The notes: generated by a model from the letters alone, not told the origin. A DNA stretch of 64,000 nucleotides from Otis tarda (GCA_026413225.1 CM048591.1:36239803-36303802), one strand, 5' to 3'; shown: positions 53,911-64,000, numbered from the stretch's first letter. A program made the numbers and translations.

Positions 53911-53915
53911 GAAGG
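53911..53915 (+). repeat. Target site duplication gaagg (left)
   Basis: Five bases, gaagg, directly before the TG end of the LTR; the same five bases follow its CA end at 55049-55053. A 5-bp duplication fits class III (ERVL-type) integrase. Confidence 0.9.
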
Positions 53916-54098
53916 TGTCGTAGTTCAGCCCCGATCAGGACCAGACTACACAGTCTCTCTCTCACTCCCCCCACCCTCCGAGAGAATAGGAGGAGATGAT
54001 ATAGGAAAAATGGCTCAAGGTTTGAGATAAGGACGGGGAGAGAATCCTTAAAGTTACCGTTATGGGCAAAACAGACTCGACTTGGGGAAAAACACTCA

Positions 54099-54104
54099 TT
54101 TATT
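54099..54104 (-). terminator. LTR polyadenylation signal AATAAA
   Basis: tttatt on plus reads AATAAA on minus, about 180 bp before the 3' end of the LTR and downstream of both TATA-like boxes in LTR orientation. Confidence 0.7.
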
Positions 54105-54210
54105 TCTAAAATTAGCAGGAGAATGAGACAGGGAACAAGATAACCTCCCCCCACCCCTCCCTCTTCCCGGGCTTAACATTATCTATACTACCTCCCCTCC
54201 CGAGCGGCAC

Positions 54211-54235
54211 GGGGAGGGGGGGAAGGGAATGGGGG
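54211..54235 (+). other. G-quadruplex motif inside the LTR
   Basis: Four G runs (4, 6, 3 and 5) separated by a, aa and aat. It meets the usual G3+N1-7 pattern. The G-rich strand is the ADAMTSL1 sense strand. Confidence 0.85.
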
Positions 54236-54312
54236 TCGCAGTCAGTTCATCACACGTTGTTTTACACCGCTGTATCATCGTCGGGGGAAGAACTCCTCGC
54301 ATTCCTCCTCTG

Positions 54313-54585
54313 CTCCAGCGTGGGGTCCCTCCCACTGGCCACAGTCCTTCGTGAAACTGCTCCGGCGTGGGTCATCTCTTCCACGGGGTGCAGTCCCTCT
54401 AGAACAGCTGTCCCAGCGGGCCCTCCACGGGCCACAGCCTCCTTCAGGCCTCCACCTGCTCCGGCGTGGGGTCCTCCACGGGCTGCAGGTGGATCTCTGC
54501 CCCTCCGTGGACCTCCATGGGCTGCAGGGGGACAACCCGCTCCACCATGGTCTTCACCACGAGTTGCAGAGGAATCTTGGCCAGG
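54313..54585 (+). repeat. Degenerate minisatellite inside LTR, about six units
   Basis: Units begin with CTCC/TCCC plus GCGTGG or a variant at 54313, 54360, 54411, 54459, 54503 and 54540, so unit length is about 37 to 51 bp. Most units share a CCACGGG-CTGCAG block. Units are strongly diverged from each other. Confidence 0.75.
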
Positions 54586-54674
54586 AGCCGCGTTACTCCT
54601 CCCCCTCCTTCTTCACTGACCTTGGCGTCTGCAGCCGTTCCTCACAACAGGCTGGCAGACGCCTCTCAGGATCC

Positions 54675-54682
54675 TTTTTATA
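54675..54682 (-). promoter_or_regulatory. TATA-like box of the LTR promoter
   Basis: tttttata on plus is TATAAAAA on minus. With TATTTAAG at 54868-54875 it is one of two candidates. The CCAAT box at 54913-54920 lies about 40 bp upstream of the TATTTAAG and about 230 bp upstream of this one; which TATA is used cannot be told by eye. Confidence 0.55.
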
Positions 54683-55048
54683 TCTTGTTCACTTCTCATC
54701 TCCTCTCCACTTCTTGCAGCCAGGCCGGGCCGAGTTGGGCCCAGTCGGCTGCCCGGCGGGAGGCCAGAGGGTGAGGCCTGCAAGGCCCACGAGGCTCGCG
54801 CCTCCCCCTCTCTGCCCCCTGCTCAGCTGCTTCACATCTCTCCTTTTTTTTTTTCTGTTTTCCCCTACTTAAATACGTTATCGCAGAGGCGTTATCACGG
54901 GACATTCTGCTACCAATTGGCTCGGCCTTGGCCAGCAGTGGGTCCACCCTAGGCCCGGCCGACTCCACTGAACAAAGGGGAGCAACTTCTAGCAGTTTCC
55001 TACAAAAGCTACCACCTTAGGCCCCCCCTCACTAGCAAAACCAGAACA

Positions 55049-55053
55049 GAAGG
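55049..55053 (+). repeat. Target site duplication gaagg (right)
   Basis: Identical to 53911-53915; it marks the right LTR end. Confidence 0.9.
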
Positions 55054-55840
55054 TCTCTTTTCTTCTTGCATTCCTTGCACTACAAACTCTTGTTTACATG
55101 GGAAATCCATTTAGCACACAAAGTACTGGAAGCATAGTGAAGCTCAGGTGGTTTAAAAGTTGTCAGTACTTGTAGGCTCAAAGAGTGTTTTCCAAACGTG
55201 CACTTAGCTCCAGCCAAGAGCCTATGACTGACAGGAGGATTTTTGCAGCCAAAATAAAGCAAGCAAGAGGATGGCCTTATAATAATAACAGTACCACAAA
55301 GAAGAATGAAAAAGAGACCTCACCTCAGAAACATTAAATCTTGGATTGGAGTTTTTATACTTTTATATTTCTCACAGCACATCCTCATATTTTTTACTCT
55401 GAACTATGTAATATAGTATATATGGTCTCAGAAATTTTTTTGGGAAATATTAAAGGTCTAAAATCCGTGTCAATGTGGCAGGGACAGCAGGTAGTGGTAG
55501 ATGATTTTCAGATGGAATAAAGATCAGTCCATATCCTCTGTCCCCGTGAAATTATTTAGTAGCAGTAACCATGCATTTGCCATGCATTCTTTATCTCAGA
55601 AAACATGGTCTCAAAATGGTCAAAAATGCCACTGGTTATGCCCAGAAATTATTTGGCTGTGTTTTGCAGCCAAGATTTTGCCACCAAGATTTTGCTCTGT
55701 TTCGTGCATTTCATCTTCCTATTGCAAAATATCTCTGGTGCTTCATGTAGCTGCAAGATGTGTCAAAGCTGCAAAGGGTGTGTGGCAGAATGTTTCTTCC
55801 TGGTATTTAGTTTCACTCTTTGGCATTACATCTTTTTCAG

Positions 55841-55952
55841 ATCCGCTATGCTGGTGCTGCTGACAGTTCGGTTCAATTTATCTTCTATCAGCCTATCATT
55901 CACCAATGGAGGGAAACAGATTTTTTCCCTTGTTCAGCATCCTGTGGAGGAG
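55841..55952 (+). CDS. ADAMTSL1: ADAMTSL1 exon: spacer end, start of TSP repeat 2
   Basis: A 112-bp exon, acceptor 'catctttttcag|atc', donor 'gaggag|gtaatg'. It starts in phase 0 with IRYAGAADSSVQFIFYQPII, continues HQWRETDFFPCSASCGG, and leaves one base. The IFYQPI stretch is the last spacer segment; CSASCGG is the start of the second thrombospondin type-1 repeat and fits the C-x-x-S/T-C-G site for O-fucosylation by POFUT2, seen in secreted ADAMTS and ADAMTSL proteins. The single Trp before it lacks a second Trp at W-x-x-W spacing, so C-mannosylation is not indicated here. The frame stays open 122 bases past the donor, to 56074. The solo LTR ends about 790 bp upstream. Confidence 0.96.
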
Positions 55953-56552
55953 GTAATGAATTACCACTGTATTCCAGAAATAGTTGTTTGCGTATAGTAT
56001 CTGTCCCAACTGCTGCATTGAGATTTGGACCTTTAAAATGGGCAACATCTGAAAGTGAAAGTAGTTCCATCTAAATTAAGAGAGGAATGTAGCAACATTG
56101 GTAGTAGCCTGTAGATTTTTTAGCATCATGTCAGGCTCTGTACATAAGGTACATTTTGATATTTGTATGACTGCATTTAATGCTACAGCTGTCAAACATG
56201 AGGGCTGATGGGGTTTGGGCCTGCTTTGGAATCACAAGATGTCTCCATTTGACCCCATTCCCACGAGCAGCTTTACGCTCTGAACTCAAACTGAGTGTAC
56301 AAGTCTTGGTGACCAAGAAACCTCAGCCTTTGTTTTTCCGTTTTGTTCTAGGCTTCTGAATTTTCATGTGACCACATTGATTATCTTTTGTTTCCTACTA
56401 CAATTGATTTAAATTGTTGTTTTCAGTCTAGTCTGTGAAAAAGCAGCTGATATTTTGAGTTCACTTTTTACCGAACCAGAACTTAGATGCACTTCAGAGA
56501 GAGACAGGAAGAACACCACATCATGTATTGTTTCTTTGACTGTGTATTGCAG
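55953..56552 (+). other. ADAMTSL1: ADAMTSL1 intron, 600 bp
   Basis: The shortest intron here, gtaatg to tattgcag. The donor has T at +5 of the intron, which is weaker than the others. The exon frame reads through to a stop ending at 56074. No repeats were seen. Confidence 0.85.
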
Positions 56553-56691
56553 GTTATCAACTGACATCTGCTGAATGTTTTGATCTGAGAAGCAACCGGG
56601 TAGTAGCAGATCAGTACTGTCACTATTATCCTGAAAATATCAAGCCAAAGCCAAAACTTCAAGAGTGTAATCTGGATCCTTGTCCTGCAAG
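56553..56691 (+). CDS. ADAMTSL1: ADAMTSL1 exon: TSP type-1 repeat 2
   Basis: A 139-bp exon with acceptor 'gtgtattgcag|gt' and donor 'gcaag|gtcagt'. Its first two bases complete Gly of the CGGG motif split between exons; then YQLTSAECYDLRSNRVVADQ, YCHYYPENIKPKPKLQECNL and DPCPA follow, leaving two bases (ag). With the previous exon this makes a full TSP type-1 repeat with six cysteines (two in CSASCG, then ECY, YCHYY, ECN and PCP). The next family exon should continue with Ser/Arg then DGYK; I could not find it before 64000. Confidence 0.96.
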
Positions 56692-59600
56692 GTCAGTCAG
56701 CCCTAATTTTAAATAAGCCTGGGCTCTAAAGGAGTAAATAAAATAGGAAAGTATTCTGTTGCTATTGCTTACAATGTCATTTAGCCTAAGTAATTCAACC
56801 TCTTTCTCATCCTGAGGATGTACTATGTAGAAAAAGACCCCTGTTTAGCATCTCCACATTGCAAGGACTGATTTGAAATGGTTGTTTCTTCCCTTCATAT
56901 TGTGTTTTGCCTCATTAAATGTTATAAAGTGCGAGAAAACAAATTGTCCGTGATACCATTCCATGATCAACATGTGTCTCTTAAGTGTTAGTGAGACAGA
57001 AAAAATTATTTTGGAGTAAAAATGTTGTTGGAAAATGGTTGTCATCACAATTAGAGGCATTATTTTTATGTTCTTTTACATTTTCTCCTTAATAAAAAGC
57101 TTACTTGCAGTCCCAGCAGCTTGGAAGAATGGAATGCTGGAATTTCTTCTACTTATCAATACCTTTTGGCTACACACAAAAGACTCCTTTCTGCTCTGCT
57201 GCCAGGCATTCTTCCTTAGAAGATTAATAGTAAAAATAGTAACATCAGAGAGTCAGATTTGCATGTATAAAAAAAGGAACAGTGCCACTAAAAGGATCAG
57301 TCCTTTGTTGCACTGATTCCCCTGAACTTTAGTGGAAGTCAGTTTCCAGCCACTTACAAGCAGCAAAAATTTATTTGTGTAATCTAAACCTTTTGGTCCT
57401 CGTCTGTGGCTTTGCTAAAAGACAGTTAAGTGCAGCCCAGCAGGCATGTATACAAGGATGCCCTAAAGCCATTTATTTACCTGCCACTTTCCCATTAGAC
57501 TAGTTTTGTGCCAAGTTTGGTAATGGGAGTTCAAGCAAGTGTAACCTAAAAAGTTGCTATGGCCGTTCTGATTGCTGGAGGTTGCCATAGGAAAAAAAAA
57601 GATGTCCTAGGCCACGGGAAGAAGGATGCTTTAGATACCTATGGGACTATGTATCCACCCAACTGAAGACAGTTGCTTCTGAAATGAGGTGTACCAGTTT
57701 TAGACTGGCTAGACATTGTCAGAGCAGAACAAATCACTCCAAGCCAAGATTGGTTTTATTTCTTCTAGAAAGTTTTCATTGAAGTCCATTGACTTTTTGT
57801 AACTGGAGTTAACACTCAGGTTTCTTCATCACTGAAGACACAGTTACCGAGAGTGTATGGCAGTTTATATTCCTTTGTTCTAGTAAACACATTTTTAACT
57901 GTAATTCTGTTGGTAAATAAGTAAAAGCCATAAATGTTCTCATAGAGTTTTAAATTTGAAGTGAAAATCTCCCCAGAATTAAAAAGTGGAAATATCAAAT
58001 CTTGAAATCCAACATTACTCAGCTCTACTGTACATTCTTTAAGTCATATACTTTACCATGTATTTCATTAGGATCTATTAAGGATATAATATTAAAAATG
58101 TAGCTTTACTAGGGCTTTGTGAAAAGTTAAGTACATACTTAACAGGAATGTTAAGTATGTACTTGGAAGTGATTTTCCAACTTCCCCAAAAGGCAACGAG
58201 ACCATTTTTTCCTTTAACAATATTCTGTCAAGTTCAGTATCTGGTTTCTCTTGTCCTAGTACTTTCCACAAAAAAAAATTATATATATTTAATTTCTCGT
58301 GTTACTTAAATATATTAAGGGTTGCAACTAGAAACCTTACTGTAATAAAGTTCTTGTATTTTTTTTCCTCAGTGGTTTTCTCAGATCAAAACCTGTTTCT
58401 TTGAATTCTCCTTTGAGTTTTTTGAGACAAATGTCAGTACAGTAGAGGCCAGGTATGATCAGATAAGAGACCTAAATATGAACATCTCAGAAGAAGGATT
58501 GCTGAAAGGTGTGAATCGATATATAACCTGTCTTTTAGAGTCACCTCTCACAGTATCCATGAGAAAGTAATTTTATGTAGCTGCTTTCTTTTTTTATTTT
58601 AAAGCCCAAGCTGCTATGTTTTAAAAACACAGTTCTGACTCAAATATGTCATTTGCCTCTGGAATTTGTACTATGGGTATTTTCCGTACTTTTCCCGGTA
58701 ATTTTAAATGACATATTCTCAAATGCTAAGATGGAAGACTGCATGGTACATGGGAGGAAAGAGTGGAAAAAAAATAACAGCTGGGCAGATGTCAGGAAGC
58801 AATTTTGGTTTTATATAAGACATAACAAGGCAAAGTTGTTGATATAAAGACCCTGAGGGGAGGGAGAGTCATTTAGAAGTACAGTTATGCAGTCCCAGGG
58901 TACAGGCAGTAACAGAGAGGAACTGGCTTTTTCGAAACATCCTCACGGAATGCCAAATTGCAAATTATTATTTTCAAAAGTGCCTTTGTAAAGAATTCGA
59001 GAATCAACAACCCAGATAGAAAACCAGAGGAAATTTGTGGTGACTTCTGGGATCCCAGTGCTTTCTTACGGTCAGGAAGAGGGTAGGTGAAGCAGAACAA
59101 CGGGGTCAAGAGTGTGAGTGAGGAGGGCGTCTTGGCTCTGCAATGTCTTTGCTGTGTGGGAGCCACTCTGCTCCGCCAATATAAAACGAAGATGTTAATT
59201 TTTCCTGGCAAACCCAGTTCCAGTGAGGCATAGCTGATTAGTGGTTGCTGCCTATTCCTATGGTGTGTCAAGGAATGCCACAGAAAATAATTGTGAAAGA
59301 CCATGTGGCACTGAATAAAGCAACTGAGAGGGGTTACTGTAGGAGCGCTTACATTAAAATTTTCAGCAAAGGGCAGGCTGAAAAAAAAGTTTAAATGAGT
59401 ACCAGCAGTATCGTGTGGGCCTGCAATTAGTTGCCTTTTTAGGCTTAGTGCATAGAAACATTTTACTTTATTGTGTTTATTATGGTAATAATTAGCAATA
59501 TTGCTGCCATCATGAGTAGCGAAAGAAGCTTAGACTGAATAAATGTGGAAAATGAATCAAATTTTCTTTCTGCAAACCCAGTTTCTCACGTACACAGAGG

Positions 59601-62600
59601 AGCAATGTGTAGAAGTACTTATCAAACTTATAGATTTCATACATGTTCCTTTTTCTGGTTAAGTAAAGGTGGCTGGTTCACCTAAGTAAGACTGGTAATG
59701 AGTGTCTTGCAGGATAGATGACATGTTGTGACACCGAGTTCTTTTTTGTTCCCGCATAGTAACAATGCCCTATCCAGCCTCTCTTGTTGACCCTTTTTGG
59801 GATCTGATTCACACCTTAGAAAGACAGAAAGAAAAGATGTTTCTTTACAGTCCATTAAGTTTTTACAACAGTTCATACATGACTGTCAATACATGTAAAA
59901 CATTTACTGATGTAAATAGTGCCCAGTTCAAACTAGTCTGCTCCCCTGTGGAAAAATACAACAATAAGATTTCACATATTTATCTAATTGCAAATCTTTT
60001 AACTATCCAAAACTTCGGAGGGTGGAGGGTTTAAAGGAAGTTTTTAACTATCATCAGTATCCTCCTGTGTGGTATCCTCTAACGAAAGGCGAATGGAATA
60101 TTTTTTCTGTTTTCAGGAAAAAGTCTGTTTAGATTTTACTTAACTGGGTGTGCTAAACACTTACTTAGCACAACTCTGAGGTGCTGTAAGCTGAAGATAC
60201 AATTTCTTTCATAATTCAAAGGTATTCCTCCAAAAAGCAATGTTAACAACTATGAAAAAAGATTTTACTCCACTCATCACTCACTTACCAGGATACTCTC
60301 TAGAGCAATATCAGTGTTGCTTCTAGATTTCATCGTCAGCTTCTAAGTGGCATTCCTAGCTGCACTGTTCTGCATTTTTACCAGTCTCCTCTATTTTTTT
60401 TCTATCTCTGCTACATGTTACTTTGGGAATTTCTGAGTCACAAAAGCTCTACTGATGCTTTTACAGGGAGATATCAATGGTGTATAAAGATTTCTAAAGG
60501 CATCTTCAGCAAAAATACTAACTTACTGCGGCAGCTGTCTCAAAAAATTAATATTATCAAGCCTCTGACATGTGGGCTTCTTTTTATCACTTTGCCAGTG
60601 ATGCCACTCTGATCTGCATGGGCAAGAATCCTGGAATTTTCCTAGAGCATTATCTGTAAGCTTGCCACTAGAAATAATGTTAGTACTTGTGGGAAATTTG
60701 GGGAAAAATCCATAGTTCAAAGCAAGACTTTCAGCACTCATAGACCTAAAGGATATCTCAGATATCCATAGTTTATGGAGTCCTCCAGCAAAATGACAAA
60801 CTCCTCTTCCTACTCATCAAAGCTTTTCTTTTGCATTCTCGCTTAACTATCCATACTGGGTGGTGGCAGGCATCAACAAGAAGAAACTTAAATAAAATTG
60901 TACTTTTTGGTTGTTAAATTTTAGCTAATCTAACAAGAGCACTGAAGTACAAGTAGAAGCACACAAAAGGCTGCTAGGATATTATGGTCATTCAGAGTAA
61001 CCTCGAGTAGTGAGAATTCCCAAATGTCCTTGGTGATGTGAAAGTGTATACAATTTCCTGGACAAAAGTGCAAGACGTGCATGATAACTTTTATACATTT
61101 CCCTCAAAATAAAAGGAGGTAGTGACGAGTAAATATGCGTGATTAAAAGTGCAACATAGAATATCCCTTTAATCAGTAGGTCTCCTCACTTCATTACAAA
61201 TTGGCAGTTGAAGCAGGAAATTGCCAAACGCATACTTTTTTGCTTGTTAGCAGCTTCCCTGAAGGTATTATATTAGATAGCAATTATAAACCAAGTATCA
61301 CAGCAGTGCAATACTCCCATTTTCACTACATTCTTTCTGGAAGATGAACAAAAGTGGAGTGCCAGTATGTTCCTGACAGGACAGGCTGCGCTTTCTGATT
61401 TACACAGTAGGAGCCATAGATCTGCAGTTATTAGAGGGGTCTGAGATACACCGACTCATTCATTGTTATTGTTCTCGACTGAGACATTGTCCTGGTTCTG
61501 GCATATGATAGATTTAACTTTGTCTTGAATACTCTTTCAAATAAAATATCCCATAGTTACTGCAGATATTGGGCTTTTTGACAACACCTCAACTTTTTGC
61601 ACAGGTGTGGCACACTGGTCATGACAATGTCCTTTCCTGATCTCTGCCTCAGGCAAATGGTCATTTCTGTGGATTTGCATTTTTACTTAAGTTCTTAACT
61701 TGTTACAGGGGTGTTGAGAAAGCCTCTCTGCCTTGCAGTTCTCTCTGAAACTTGGTTGCCTCTGATTGCTCAGTCTGGTCTCAATTTCCACACAATTTCC
61801 ATATGTTTATGAATGATCCTAAGAGACAGCAAGAGATAGCCATTCCAGGGGAAGATGAGACACGAATGTTTTAGCCACTAAAGCAGAAGGCAGAACAAGC
61901 CTTTTCAACCAGCACAGCTGAAGTTGCAAGTGCTGGAAAAGTAAGACTGGTATTAGCAAAAAGTATGCTGCCTGCAAATGAGAGAGCACAGTCAACAAAC
62001 ATCAGTAATTCCCACTGTTTATTTAGGGAGTGTGATTTTTGAACAGTTCAGAATTTACCAAGGAACTACTGGTGTTACTGGAGAAATGAGCTAAAGTGAT
62101 GTATTATGCATGAAAAAAAAAGCAGGGGAGAGGTTTAGGAGGCCAAAAACAATTCAGAGCAGCAGGAGAGGAACCACGGGCTAAGTTTTCAGGAAGGCTG
62201 AATTGGAAATAGTGATACATTTCAGTAGAAATAGCAGTACATGTGCCTCCAGATACAGGAGTTGTAGATGGAGAAGGAGCTGAGAGCAGTGGGAATATTC
62301 TTGATAGTCATAATTGGGGTCACCTGAGTTCAAGACCAGGATAAAGATGAGCTGCAGATACTCCTAATCCCTGAAGAGGAAATTTTCTTCTCAGCACACA
62401 TAGACAAAATCTTGAATTCTGGGACAAGTTAAAAGGCATTTAAGTTAAGCTGTTTTGTCAGAACAAGTAGGGAGGGTGGGCCAGGAAGCATTCATCAAAG
62501 TGTTAAAAGATGTGAGTAGCAGAGTAAGGTCAGCTGTAAGCAGGTAGTTCATATTAAAGAAAGACAGAAAGAAAGGCAGAAAGGAGCTGTCAGGATACAT

Positions 62601-64000
62601 CAGATGACAAACTGTCAGATGGGAAAGTAGCCCTTATACTACTAGGAGCATCAAATACAGATATCTATCTGCCCAAGATAAAGTTATGGGAAATGTAGTC
62701 TATTTAAGTCCTAGAAGAGACTAAAACTGCAGCAAGTAATAAGATGGCTACATACAGATTTTTTTTTTCACTGGATATTCAGTTCTTAACATTTAGTAGT
62801 GGAAAATAACAACAAATTTCTGTCTTTGTATCAAACACTGCTCATCCAAACCACCATAAAATATTAAACGGAATAAAAAGGGAGAAGATTTTTAGAAGTG
62901 TTACAGACATGCTACAGGAAGGAAGTACTTTTGCTGCCTAAAATTGATAACACCCATTTCAAGCCCTATAAAGAGATTAGTTTTTAGTGGTCTATTGCAA
63001 TGAGAAGCAAACCAGATGTTTCTTAGAATTCAAAATCTGTACACCATGAACATGTCATTTATTATAAAGGTAAGATACTCTTGTGCTGAATAGACATGCC
63101 ATCTAAAGTGTGAGGTTTTCCTGGAGGTTGACACAGAAGGATAGCTTTCTCAGCAGCCCTGCATTTTTAAGTTTTAAAGTACCCACTGACGCTCCATTTA
63201 AAAATATTTAGGTAGAAGACATTGGCTTTTACCAATCCATAAAGTACTAAGACCATATAAAAGAATATATAAATACAAAATACATGGGGGTTCTTCAGGT
63301 TCCATACTAATAAAGTGTGGTGTGATAAGATGATCACAATACTGCCTGTATCTTACGATTAAGCATGGTGGTCCAGAAACCAGAAATGTATCTCGTACTG
63401 GTAGCGTAACTGAGAATTGCAATACTCGCTACCTACAAAGGTAGGCATTCAAAAGCCAGTGTTACCTATACCTGTGGTGTTACTGTAGATGTCATCTACC
63501 CCAGCTCTGAATGGAAACAGTGATAGTTTTACAGAATAACACATGGGAATCATTAAAAGATGCCATCTGTTTGAGGGCCTTAATACCTTTCTTAGGGCAG
63601 AAAGCGTTCTTATAGCACAAGGTGATCATCTCACACTGTGGCATCTTCACAGAGCACTGGGGCGGGGGGCTGCAGTATCACATGCTACCTTAGTGTCAGG
63701 GTTTGTAGTGTTAAACTGGAGGCTTTCTCACAAGCCTGTTTTCTGTCTAGTTGATAATCATGGCTATCAGGGAGATGCTGTCTCGGATGCTAAACTCTTG
63801 TCTTTTGTGATAAACTTTTCCAGGTCTTCCAAGTGCTTCCTTTCACTTAATGAATTAGGTGTCCACAGCCAACATAAGCTACTTCAACTTTTTATTATTA
63901 TTTGCCGATTGCTATTAGTATCCTAGCCATACTTCAGACCATTGTTTAGATGGCATAGTCCCTGCCATGCAGATCATTCACTCTCAAGTCTGCCAGATTT
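56692..64000 (+). other. ADAMTSL1: ADAMTSL1 intron, first 7.3 kb, continues past window
   Basis: Starts with gtcagt. No exon matching the next expected part of ADAMTSL1 (DGYK...DLYHPLPRWE region) was recognised, so the intron exceeds 7.3 kb or the next exon lies beyond the window. Contents: a near-perfect palindrome (58129-58164), an exon-like segment (58373-58452), and a possible decayed LTR start near 61488. The 139- and 127-residue open frames at 58885-59304 (-) and 63543-63926 (+) have no recognisable domain. Confidence 0.7.
58129..58164 (+). repeat. Perfect 15-bp inverted repeat with 6-base loop
   Basis: aagtacatacttaac, then aggaat, then gttaagtatgtactt: the arms are exact reverse complements. 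The left arm with one more upstream context (gttaagta-ca-tacttaac, 58126-58143) is also a palindrome by itself. No duplicated flanks or MITE features were seen. Confidence 0.85.

Larger units (their letters stand above)
53916..55048 (-). mobile_element. Solo LTR, avian ERVL type, antisense to ADAMTSL1
   Basis: A 1133-bp element starting tgtcgtagttcagcccc and ending accagaaca on the plus strand, so TG...CA at its limits, flanked by the 5-bp duplication gaagg. Transcription signals read on the minus strand: CCAAT (54913-54920, palindromic), TATA-like boxes at 54868-54875 (TATTTAAG) and 54675-54682 (TATAAAAA), and an AATAAA polyadenylation signal at 54099-54104. The order TATA then AATAAA fixes the LTR as minus-strand. 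Nothing between the duplications looks like gag, pol or env, so this is a solo LTR left by recombination. From memory it matches a common avian GC-rich LTR family with internal CTCC..CACGGGCTGCAG repeats. Open frames here (54257-54968) are LTR sequence, not genes. Confidence 0.9.
43173..55840 (+). other. ADAMTSL1: ADAMTSL1 intron, 12.7 kb, with solo LTR
   Basis: Runs from gtgaga to ctttttcag. It holds a probable short CR1 end (44405-44445), a G/T-skewed stretch with GTTAGGG words (about 46240-47560), an AT-rich palindrome (48909-48939), a possible old antisense CR1 remnant (about 49330-49450), AT-rich DNA around 48540-48700, and the solo LTR at 53916-55048. The 145-residue open frame at 43310-43747 has no recognisable domain, is not contiguous with the preceding exon frame, and is not supported as a gene. 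Confidence 0.75.

Noticed and set aside
54257-54968. Overlapping open frames of 86 to 173 residues on both strands
   Set aside because: They lie wholly inside the GC-rich solo LTR and its minisatellite; high GC lowers stop frequency.
58885-59304. 139-residue open frame on the minus strand with an upstream TATA-like word nearby
   Set aside because: No domain, no repeat match I recognise, and the TATA-like word (atataaaa) is common in AT-rich DNA.
63543-63926. 127-residue open frame with an HGYQGD segment, considered as the next ADAMTSL1 exon
   Set aside because: The expected next exon should continue with DGYK and a tryptophan-rich TSP repeat start; neither the flanking residues nor a cysteine pattern fit.
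1-64000. CRISPR arrays, tRNA or rRNA genes, bacterial operons or phage genes
   Set aside because: No regularly spaced repeats, cloverleaf sequences or dense coding were seen; composition and splicing are those of a vertebrate intron-rich locus.

Overview
The window reads as a piece of a bird nuclear genome. It is mostly AT-rich intronic DNA with avian-type CR1 LINE fragments, one well-preserved solo LTR of avian ERVL type, and a vertebrate gene split by GT-AG introns. No bacterial-style operons, RNA genes or CRISPR arrays were seen. The species cannot be fixed from the sequence.

One gene is supported: seven consecutive coding exons on the + strand at 4347-4392, 15151-15387, 33666-33792, 39934-40008, 43015-43172, 55841-55952 and 56553-56691. 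Spliced in order they make 894 nt, a continuous 298-codon reading frame with matching phase at every junction. The protein is the N-terminal part of an ADAMTS-like secreted matrix glycoprotein, best matched by memory to ADAMTSL1 (punctin-1): the end of TSP type-1 repeat 1, the cysteine-rich module, the spacer, and TSP type-1 repeat 2. The signal peptide, the start of repeat 1 and everything after repeat 2 lie outside the window. Human ADAMTSL1 is on 9p, a region largely matching the avian Z chromosome, so a Z location is likely but inferred.

Layout: 1-4346 upstream intron with an antisense CR1 piece at the left edge; 4393-15150 repeat-poor intron; 15388-33665 the largest intron, holding three CR1 copies, one of them inverted relative to the other two; 33793-39933 an intron with a 300-bp polypurine tract; 40009-43014 a short intron with a hairpin cluster; 43173-55840 an intron with the 1133-bp solo LTR (TG...CA ends, 5-bp duplication gaagg) about 0.8 kb before the next exon; 55953-56552 a 600-bp intron; 56692-64000 the start of a further intron. 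Most long open frames in the introns look like chance or repeat-derived.

I found no convincing undescribed system. The most noteworthy items are the intact antisense solo LTR with its internal minisatellite and G-quadruplex motif, the inverted CR1 pair, the polypurine tract, several near-perfect palindromes, and possible alternative ends of the ADAMTSL1 transcript.
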